A stretch of DNA of 64,000 nucleotides, taken from the NCBI RefSeq assembly GCF_947507565.1, contig NC_089180.1, forward strand, positions 2,108,001 to 2,172,000. Reading direction: 5' to 3'. The number at the start of each line of letters is the position of its first letter. Within the stretch, counting starts at the first letter, position 1. A program made the translations under genes and the position numbers. The notes under the pieces are model-generated. The model worked only from the letters and a program-made list of their open reading frames with translations, made no database searches and had not been told where the DNA came from. Positions 44,587 through 53,390 of this stretch are shown here, one piece after another. Source of the DNA: Oscarella lobularis. Taxonomy: Eukaryota; Porifera; Homoscleromorpha; Homosclerophorida; Oscarellidae.

Positions 44587-44946
44587 CGCACGTGGGTCAT
44601 TTTACGTGAAGTGCAGCTCAACAACACTCTCAACAACTAGGTAAGCATATGTATACTTTTGTACAAAGGTTTTGGCGTCTTTTTCTTGGGTCCTGGGCAT
44701 GACCCCGTCACAAAAAAAACTGCTCACTATGGGGTCCTGAGCATGACCCCGTATCAGAAATCAAAAACTGCTCGTAGACGAAAGGGGAGATACAGATAAT
44801 TTATTAAATAAATCTATAAAAATTGTACATACTCTCCCCACATGCAAAGGCAGCTTTTGATGACGGGGTCTTGCCCAGGACCCCGGCTTAGGAGCAGTTT
44901 TTGATCAAGGGGTCATGCTCAGGACCCCAGACCTAAAAAAGAACAT
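44587..44946. repeat. Inverted GGGTCCTGAGCATGACCCC repeats
   Basis: The near-palindromic word GGGTCCTGxGCATGACCCC occurs at about 44690 and 44731 and, inverted with ACTGCTC/GAGCAG flanks, at about 44870 and 44910, framing a ~130-bp AT-rich centre. This looks like a small foldback element without coding capacity. Confidence 0.7.
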
Positions 44947-45650
44947 TTAGCCCAATAGACACGTACAACCTTCCCCTTACACTTGAATTCCATTTTTGTA
45001 TAGAATTCCGGCGCCGTGGTGACGTTATTCGTCAACACGTTTCGCCAGTGAATGAAAAGAGCCGTCAAATTGACGACTCGAGTCGCCTCCAATCCTTCGA
45101 ATAAAATAATCATTTATTTAATAAGCCGGATGCCCTTCGTCGCCGATCCGTAATCGCGCTGAGCATCCGAAACGTACGGAGCAACGTTGATCCATTGCCG
45201 AAGCATTGCTGCAATGCGCGCGCAACAAAAAACAAGCGCGCTCTGACGTCACAATGAATGGAATCTCTTACCAAAGCAATGCAGTCTCTCGCTTCCGAGT
45301 CCAGCTTGTGATGTAGCTCTTTCTCCGCCGAAGGAAAGAGAAATTCCTTATACGCTTTCTTCACCGCATCGCTTCTCAATCGATTCCAATTTTCCACTTC
45401 CAAACTAAACTCGTCCTAAATAAGAGAAAAAGTCCCCCTGTAGAAAATTCTTTTGAGAGTTTACGTACCCTGTAGTAGAGCTGCTTCATTTCATTGAGAT
45501 AGGAAGTGGCGTTTCCATAGCTACAAGCCACCAAAGTTTCTACTAAAAAAGACGAGTTTGCGCAGGTCTTACTTGTCAGATGAAATCATGTCAATCCATA
45601 TTGTTATAAATCCGTCTCGTTCTTCGGAATTGCCCCTAGAAAAAAGTAAA
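44947..45650 (-). pseudogene. SUPT6H: Spt6 (SUPT6H) central fragment
   Basis: The best exon, 45415-45272, encodes DEFSLEVENWNRLRSDAVKK, then FLFPSAEKELHHKLDSEARD, matching the Spt6 region WNxLCEEALRLALYPFLVPQMAKEL. The next segment (about 45215-45117) contains MLRQWINVAPYVSDAQRDYG and KGIRLI, matching LYNWLRVAPY...KGIRVLGIAF. 45542-45469 is a plausible upstream exon. Spt6 is a histone chaperone and elongation factor bound to RNA polymerase II. Phase fails between some exons and a stop follows IRLIK, so this is a decayed or partial copy; the rest of the 1,700-residue protein is not here. Confidence 0.6.
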
Positions 45651-45749
45651 CGATAAAATTATTATCTATTGGATGCTTTAAAACGTGTCCAAAACGTGAC
45701 CGCTTGATACAAGGAAGAAACCATCTATTTTTAAAAAAATTAATTATTG

Positions 45750-45781
45750 GTTGCTATGGCAACCAAACTTGCTATGGCAAC
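45750..45781. promoter_or_regulatory. Tandem X-box (RFX-type) motifs
   Basis: GTTGCTATGGCAAC (45750-45763) is a full X-box, the RFX-factor site, and a second copy, CTTGCTATGGCAAC (45768-45781), follows 18 bp on. X-boxes mark promoters of ciliary genes. No ciliary gene was recognised nearby, so the target is unknown. Confidence 0.55.
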
Positions 45782-46583
45782 CAAACTTTGGCTACCAACA
45801 ATCCCGGCGTCAGAGAGCCCAGATATTAAATCTTGGCTCGATCTGACGACGGGAAGGCACACCAAAAAACTTTTCGAGTTGAAATGTCACTCAAAGTTTG
45901 GCCTACCGCTACCAAACCTTTTCGTCCCTTACATACTACCTAATAGAATTCGGATCAGCGAAAAAACGCGGGCGAATTCCATCACGGGACGGAGAAAATC
46001 GAAAAACAATTTCGAATTTTCTCGTGCGCGATCAAACCGCGCCGTTTCGCCACGAAACATTGCACAGCGACCGGACCAAGACCAATCGAATCGCCGTAGA
46101 CGATTCCACAAGATTGGTTCAGATTCGCGTCGAATTTCGCGAATTTTCGACATAAAAACGTGTCGAATATACCAACACGCCTACTCGCGTGCGTCGAAAC
46201 CACCTCCCATTCACAACGCCGCCATGCCGTTAGGGCGCGACGTACGGCGACGAACCATACATCGATCGAAAGCCTATATCATCTAGTTTTCGAATATCTG
46301 TTCATCGACGGCGTACGATACGCCGTTTGCCGTTGAGCGAGCGCGAAAGAACAGGGCAACGCCCCCTTTTCGCGCAACGAGAAAGTCGTAAACGGCTGGA
46401 AATACGAAAGGAACGTAGCGAAACGCTCTAAAACGTTTCGAAAACACTATTCCGCGTCGACTTGGCGACGCGACGCAGCGATTTCGACCGTTTCGCACCT
46501 TCGCGAACGGCCGAAAAGGCTTCTAAACTACTGAATACAGTACTTACCTACTATCTCTTTCGACGTCGCTCGACCTTCGAATA
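45782..46583. other. No confirmed gene
   Basis: Overlapping frames are open on both strands (45747-46286 plus; 45929-46203 minus) but composition is Arg/Ser-rich and unrecognised. It may be a promoter and 5' UTR region given the X-boxes at its left end. It ends at the TIR element at 46584. Confidence 0.35.
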
Positions 46584-46785
46584 GAGGGGTTGCATGTGAC
46601 GTCATGATCCACGTGACGTTGACCGTGGTGGGCGCCGGTGGGCAGCCGATGTGAATCCGCTCTATCCGTCGGGGACCGCGTACGCATCACTTGGAAATGT
46701 TCTTTTTAGGGCCTTTAGTACTGCCAATTTCGCTCTACACAGTATCGGAGCGGCGAGCTAATTTTGGGGGGCGTTGACTACGGGG

Positions 46786-49320
46786 CTAACCGGACCTTGA
46801 CTACGGGGCTAACCGGACCTTGACTACGGGGCTGCCGTTTGGGCGGACGGATCAGCTGGCGTAATCAGCCGCTTAGCACAGATAGAAAAGAGGTATCTCC
46901 GTTGTCTGGCTGGTTTGCGTTATGACGATTCTACGGCCTCTGTTGGAGGAGTAGCAGCACTTCTCGATCTATTTCGTCTCAATCCAATTCGCACAAGGCA
47001 TGCTACTCAACTAGGAATGTTGAGTTACCGCTGCTTGTGCAACTCCGCCACAGCTTCTGTTCTCGCGGCGAAAATTGGGCGTATTCAGCGCACCGGTGCC
47101 GCCACTCGTCTCAGTGCTTCTGGGGTCAACGTCATCCGACCACGCACCGAGGCACTTCGTCGTTCTCCATTCTTTCGGGCTCAAACTCTATGGAATTCGC
47201 TTCCGGCAATCATAAGAGGGAGTAATGATCCCGCGATCTTTAAATTGGGCCTGAAGAACTATTTCAATCAAAACTCTGTGTACTGATTTAGAGGTTATAT
47301 AGTGGAGCCGACCACCAGAGTTGTACGGGTGGAGCCCGTATAACGGCGGAGGGAGGCTCTCTCAAACGTGATCTTAGGGCCGGAAGTGTCTGTCTGTATG
47401 TCTGTTCGTCACGCTACGTATTGTGACGTAACATAAAAACCCGTTTTTTCGTACAGCGCATGCGCGACATAGGGCCCGAAACGGTGCCCCAAAAAAGGCG
47501 ATTTACGGCGCGAAAAAAGCGTTTTTTCTATAACAAACAGAAAAAATGTTTAAAAAACCTTATTTTAAATTGCGCTGTGCTATTTTCCGTGTTATAAATG
47601 CCCTGAGAAACCGAAACGACGGTTTTGATTGTTACGCTCTGACGTCACAATCAAAAGTATCCACTCATGTACAGTATGTGGGTGGGTACGTACGTACGGG
47701 TAACAGGAAATATGACCCGTACACTCCCGTACACATGCATAGGTCCTCCTCAATACACACAGAGGGCTTGTGCACGTGACGTCACAGGCGACGTCACAGT
47801 CTTTTGTTTGGGCATGACGCGCGTTAGGCTTTCAGAAATTGTCCTCTATCTGCGCGATACTACCTTTCTTCCGCGTAACCACCATAAGATATATAGAAGC
47901 ATGCTATAGGCGTCGTTCGGCGCCTATTCCGTGGTGTTTCTCCGTGTTTTCGGCGAGTTATATCGATGAATGGGCGGGGACTTCCGACGAAATGGGCGTT
48001 TTCGATGTGCTCTCATTCCTCACCAAAGCATCCGATTGCACCGAGACTTTACCACGTTATAGGCACATGATTGATCTTCACATTCATGGCCAAGATCTGG
48101 CAAGAAGAGGTTTAGTTTCGCACTTTGGGTCCTGTTTGTAACACCACTTAGCGCACGCGCTTCAACTCCTTCTTTCTCGTTTCTGTAGTTCTAACTCCCT
48201 GTGTCGTCGATGGAATGTTGAGAGAAGGTATTAGTTTGTACCTCGCCACGAAATCGCGAATGTGAACACACTATTTCGCGCCCTAATCAGGCACCCCAGC
48301 TCAAGGACGCAGCGCTTCTGCTGAGAATGCAGCTACGCTAATTCATGCACATAATTAACCAACGGCGTTCTTTTCTGCATAATGTACAGTGCGTCCTTGG
48401 GCTGTGGTGCGTGATACGGCGCGAAATTGTGTGCGAACATTTGAGATTGCGCGGCGGGATACAAAGTTATGCCTTCTCTCGACATGCGCGACATACGAAA
48501 TCCATGGCACAGGGAGTTAGAACCACTGAAACGAAAAAAAAGCGAAAAAAAGCGTTGAAACACGTGCGCTAAGTGGTGCTACAAAGTAGGCCCAAAGTGC
48601 GAAACTAAATCTCTTCTTGCCTGGTCTTGGCCATGAATGTGAAGATCAATGATGTGCCTATAACGTGGTAAAGTCTCGGTGCAATCGGATGCTTTGGTGA
48701 GGAATGAGAGCACATCGAAAACGCCCATTTCGTTGGAAGTCCCCGCCCATTCATCGATATAACTCGCCGATATCACGGAGAAATGTCACGGAATAGGCGC
48801 CGAACGACGTCTAAATCATGCTTCTACATATCTTATGGTGGTTACGCGGTAGAAAGGTAGTATCGCGCAAATAGAGGACATTTTCTGAAAGCCTAACGCG
48901 CGTCATGCCCAAGCAAAAAGCTGTGACGTTGACTCTGACGTCACTGTGCACAAGCCCTATACAGTACGGCCTAATTAGGAAAAAAATTGCAATCTTGCAA
49001 GTATTTACAGTATGTAGGTAGGACTGAGCTGTAGTAGCTAAAACGGCTGTAATGACCACGTGAATATGTGACAACATAACTTATGTTGTCATAACATAGT
49101 GTGATGTCCATATGTTATGCACTCGCGTACGGTAAGCGGTGGGAGGCTCTGCATGATGGCAACACGGTGAACACCGGGCCATCATTCTCTAGTTATAGTT
49201 GTAAATATTGTCATTTTTCTCTTTTCTCCTTTTGCTGTCATTCCCCTGTATACGGTTTCCTGGAAGATCGGCCCACGTGCTGAAGGATTTCCGTATTAAA
49301 ATAAAACTGTGAACTGAACT
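46786..49320 (+). mobile_element. LINE 3' portion, copy 2, split by an insertion
   Basis: 46786-47303 plus 49193-49320 together equal the last ~0.65 kb of the LINE at 17546-18540, nearly base for base. The 5' truncation point shows three tandem copies of a 23-bp word (TTGACTACGGGGCTAACCGG and three more bases). The coding frame here lacks the 4-bp insertion of copy 1 and runs to NYFNQNSVY and stop. The copy is split at GGTTATATAG by 1.9 kb of other mobile sequence. Confidence 0.9.
47304..49192 (+). mobile_element. Helitron-ended insertion containing a large imperfect palindrome
   Basis: The right end is a family-B Helitron terminus (hairpin and CTAG at 49189-49192, then T). The left end has a hairpin (ACGGGT/GCCCGT) like that at 35907. 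Inside, 47690-48210 and 48500-49000 are inverted copies, roughly 85-90% alike, around a ~290-bp centre. Each arm encodes YIDEWAGTSDEMGVFDVLSF, with LTKASDCTETLPRYRH and IDLHIHGQD (48580-48775 on minus, 47950-48140 on plus). The YxIDEW...DE stretch resembles the SWIM-family fragment of the neighbouring elements. Confidence 0.7.
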
Positions 49321-49382
49321 GGCGTGACTCCGTGACGACGAGTCTCTAATTTATCCTACTTTGTTTACTTTAGCCATAGAAG

Positions 49383-49866
49383 GTGTGCCTATCGCGTGTA
49401 ACTCTTCCATACTGTCACAGAATTTCGCGTCAAACGTATATGCTGCGTTTTCTGGGCATACTTAGCGCGAGTGTGATGGACCGACTTTCGAAGGTCTTTC
49501 TCGCGAGTCACAGGCGAGATATAAAGCGAAAGTCACTGTTGCTGCCTTGCTCGTTGATCCGTACAAGATTGATGACTGGACGGCGTCTCCTGATGAGATT
49601 CCCGACGTGAAATCGAGCGATATGAAAGTCTACATAATATCAACATCAGGAGACGCTGTCGAGTCATCAATCTTGTACGGATCAACGAGCAAGGCAGCAG
49701 CAGTGACTTTCGCTTTATATCTCGCCTGTGACTCGCGAGAAAGACCGGAGACACGCTTCGAAAGTCGTTCCATCACACGCGCGCTAAGTATGCCCAGAAA
49801 ACGCAGCATATACGTTTGACGCGAAATTCTGTGACAGTATGGAAGAGCTACACGCGATAGGCACAC
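49383..49866. repeat. Inverted pair of SWIM-family gene fragments
   Basis: 49383-49628 (plus) and 49866-49640 (minus) are inverted copies with a very short spacer. Each encodes MCLSRVxLPYCHRISRQTYM, MERLSKRVSGLSRESQARYK and LVDPYKIDD, the same fragment as at 16808-16518. A transcript across it would fold into a ~230-bp hairpin. Part of the 46584-50050 element. Confidence 0.8.
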
Positions 49867-50050
49867 CTTCTATGGCTAAAGTAAACAAAGTAGAGACTAG
49901 TCGTCACGGAGTCACGCCCCCCCCCCAAATTAGCTCGCCGCTCCGATACTTGCGAGTGTAGAGCGAAATTGGCAGTACTAAAGGCCCTAAAAAGAACATT
50001 CCCAAGTGATGGGTACGCGGTCCCCCACGGATACATCGGATTCACAAGGA

Positions 50051-50810
50051 GCGATGGGAGCCCCAAGAGGAATAAAGGCTTAACAGTACAGTTACGTTGC
50101 CGTCGGGCAGCTCTGCTGTCACTGATGACTATAGAGAATCTAAATATGCTTTTTAGAGACGCATAGTGCCTCTAGCTAGGTTGCAGTGCGTTCTAAATAC
50201 GCGCTCAGCGTCTATATCCGAGAAACGTGCCGACGGGATCACCTTCAATAATCCGATTCTCCTTGACTGAACTTTCTTTTCTTTACACGTAAGCACGAGA
50301 CTTATGAAAAATCAAGACCACTGAGTTGATCCAATTATAGATGTACGTACGGTGTACAAATCAATAGCTGTTTGCTGTCTTGGAGAGTAATACGGTTATA
50401 AAAGCCAGTTGTAAAGCCAAGGCAGGTAACTATACCTCTGAAAAGAGGCTCAGTAAACTGGGTATTTGTGGTGTTAGCATCCAACTTTTCTACAACAGAA
50501 TTATGCATAAAAATGACGCTGGGAAAATTTCTACACGTTCCATCTGACCCTGAGTCCTATCGATTAGTAGGTATGGCATCTGCTGTTCTTTTACTTACAC
50601 AAATTTTGTAGCAGGCAGACGTCGAGAGTTTCTGCCGCATGCGCATTCGATCAGCTCACAGCTAGGAAAATCCGGGTTTGGCGAATTCTGGATGCAACAT
50701 TCATGTGTTCATCTTCTCTTTTTCATCGTTTATGTAACAAAGCAGCTAGGATGTAGGTTGAGCCAGATCACTTGGAAGTGAGAAGCGAACTGATTTCCGG
50801 TGATTTTTAG
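50051..50810. other. 5' flank of Ig/FN3 receptor, duplicated downstream
   Basis: No confirmed exon. A short frame at 50573 (MASAVLLLTQIL) is signal-peptide-like, but its splice phase does not fit the first Ig exon. Blocks at 50145-50310, 50345-50440 and 50440-50540 recur, diverged, at 54285-54460, 55070-55180 and 54525-54640. Confidence 0.5.
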
Positions 50811-53390
50811 CTGCACTCACATTCGTTGAAAATCCGGCGTTGATGGGAGTAATTTACACTCCACCTAAAGTAGCAGGAGATTTTGTTGTGACATGCTCTA
50901 CGCAGAGTGCAGCAAAGATCAGTTTTCGTTCAGCTGATGGCATGATATATGAACCAGGGAACGGAGCCCTCAACATTACACAAGTCTCAGAGACAGAAAT
51001 CGTTCTTTACGTCAGAAATAACGATAATAAGGCATTCGACACTTTGACTAGTCGTGACCGCGGATCCTTTCGATGTCATGCTCAAGATGTTAAAACTTTA
51101 CAGGTCAATTCAACAGGTGAATTTCGTTTTCAGGTTGGAGGTGAGTGCATAGATTCTTTGGTGTTCAAAAGTTAACTATATGCTGTAGAGGAGCCGACAA
51201 CAATATTGAGTCATTCACCGAGTTTGACTGAGCTATTTTTGGGAGAAAGCGATTCGTTGTTTTGTGTCACTTCAATAATCAGACCTCCTGTTAGTGCAGC
51301 GTGGGAGTTTCAAAGCGGGAATAGTAAACCAGTGCAACAAATATCCAAAAATAAAACAAGAGAGTCAGTAGACCTTCCAAAATTTAAACAAACAACCTTT
51401 TTGGATCTTGATGGGCGGAAAGAGGACAACGGAACATATCTATGTATCTTCAGAAACATGTTTGGATCTGTATCAACTGCAATGAATGTGATTGTCAAAT
51501 GTGAGTTACAAATGCAGTGCGCACCTCAGAAAATATTTTTTTTCAGATTTGGGCCCTCTCAAGATTTCAGTCAATCCACCTTCCCATCGAGTAGTTGAAA
51601 ATTATAACGTTAGCGTATTTGTACAAGTAGACTCCAACCCAGCTCCACGCAGCATCTCAATAAGCCTCAATGGCGTGGTGAAGAAGTCTGAGGCTAATAA
51701 GAAAACATTAGACTATGATTTCAAAGCAAATGTTTTTGACACAGGAACATACGTAGTAAGAGTGGTCCACGTGTCAGGGATTGGACAAGAAACCTTTAAT
51801 TTGACTGTTCTCAGTAAGAGACAAAGCTCGTTGTCTTTGCTCTTGGTTAGCTCCTGTATTGTAGGTCCACCAAGTAGGGTGCAGTTTTTCATTCAGAAAA
51901 TCACTCACAATTCAGTGACCTATAACTGGACGGTTGGCATTGACAGTAACGCTGCCATAACAAGAATTACACTTTGCTGTGAAGAGAGCGCAATTGACGT
52001 TGGTCAAAATCAGTGTTCCGCTTCTGCTAATTCACACGAGACAACTGTTCTAACCCGTTCCTCGGACACGTTAGAAGGCTTGCTTCCAAATACGACGTAT
52101 TATTGTGAACTCTTTGCTATGAATGAAGTAGGTCAAACTCCAACTGGATTCCCACAAATAATTACAACAGAATCAACAGGTTAGCTGAAGTAATTTGAAA
52201 ATACATCTCAGATCATTTTCTGAATAGTTCCAAGCAAGCCAAACATTACCAGCTGCGTTTCAAGACACGAAACGTTTCTGACCGTGAATTGGACGACGTC
52301 TAATGGTGGCAGCACAATTAAACGCTACATAATAAGATATCAAATCGTTGGTAGTATAAATAGCTGGACAAATCTCACACAGACAGAGAAAATTTTGCAA
52401 ACAGAAGGCAGCATACAACTGACAGAGCTAAGCAAACAGTCGAAATACAGAGTAGAAGTAGCAGGAGAAAACAGTGTTGGAACGAGTCTGTTTGGAGAGA
52501 CTCAAAATGGCGAATGTTTGACTACATGTGGTGAGTATGCATAATGAGAACTCCAACGTTTTTGGTGGAAACATGGGTTTGAGTAGATTTGTTGGCACCA
52601 ATTCAAAGTCTGAGTCGATCACTAGTCGCTCTAAGAGGCGGTTATGCAGTTCAGTTGTTTGTGGAAGACAGGTGTGGAAATGCCACGGAATTTGTGTCCA
52701 AGTCTTGCGCGGAAAAGCCACTGAAAACCGAGTTTGCTCCACTCACTAGACAGATGTTTTGGGTGAATATTACAGGTTTGGAAATGGATCAACATTGCAT
52801 CATGATCAAGGCAATCACAGACAATGGAGTAAGCAGCAAATACGCTACTATTGAAATAATTCTTCGTAGAGGTATAGTAGGAATTCAAAAGGCTTGCTTG
52901 CTTCTAGCAACCTTTTGTTCATTTGATTTGTTCAGAGTCAAATCCGGCAGATGAAATCAAACCTGTAGCGATTTCTGTGACCACCGCCGTCTTGGCGTCC
53001 TGCCTTGTTGTTGCTCTAACAGTTTTTCTCTACCGAAGATTCAAAAGAGGTACGGGGAAAGCAGTCATGTAGGGGAATAATAATCTATAGCTATTATGCA
53101 CAAGGTCAAGTGACAAGACAGAAGGATAAACAGCCGAAGGACGGTGATCACACAGGCAAACGTTAGTTAGACACATGTGCAGTACTTTGATTTCTAGAAG
53201 AAGAGTCATTTGTGTCACAGGGTTACCAACAACTGGACCTTTGTACGAAGAAGTGGAACTGAACGCTGTGAAGCAGCTTGAGGCACCTATGCAAGACTCG
53301 AGAGCATACGGTACCCTTCCACAGGCAAGAGACGAGACATATCTCGTTGATTCGCCTGCTTATGCTCGAGTTCAAGCAAAAACATCTTAG
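50811..53390 (+). CDS. Ig/FN3 receptor with ITIM-like tail, first exon not found
   Basis: Nine exons (50811-51140, 51189-51500, 51547-51813, 51865-52179, 52228-52530, 52587-52871, 52936-53049, 53105-53155, 53221-53390), all phase 1, encode about 715 residues. Order: three Ig-like domains (DRGSFRCHAQD; DNGTYLCIFRN; DTGTYVVRVVH, the last without its Cys), two clear FN3 domains (LLPNTTYYCELFAMNEVGQT; LSKQSKYRVEVAGENSVG), a third FN3-like domain with extra cysteines, one membrane helix (VAISVTTAVLASCLVVALTV) and a 75-residue tail. The tail has four tyrosines in ITIM/SH2-type contexts: PLYEEVEL, RAYGTLP, ETYLVD, PAYARVQ. One intron (53156-53220) is GC-AG. It is probably a surface receptor signalling through SH2 proteins; the ligand is unknown. 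The frame is intact. Confidence 0.88.

Larger units (their letters stand above)
46584..50050. mobile_element. TIR element, host of nested LINE and Helitron
   Basis: 46584-46785 matches, inverted, the right end of the 16384-17086 element: TA, then GAGGGGTTGCATGTGACGTC and on to GGCGAGCTAATTTTGGGGGG. The same element resumes at about 49320 (GGCGTGACTCCGTGACG), continues through an inverted pair carrying SWIM-family fragments and fades at about 50050 without a right TIR. The two halves are separated by a LINE inserted with GGCG repeated at both sides. Confidence 0.72.

Noticed and set aside
45747-46286. 179-residue Arg/Lys-rich frame as a gene
   Set aside because: Starts within the X-box repeat, has no domains and competes with minus-strand frames of equal quality.
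50573-50608. MASAVLLLTQIL as the receptor's signal-peptide exon
   Set aside because: The only donor (GTAGCA) leaves phase 2, but the first Ig exon needs phase 1.
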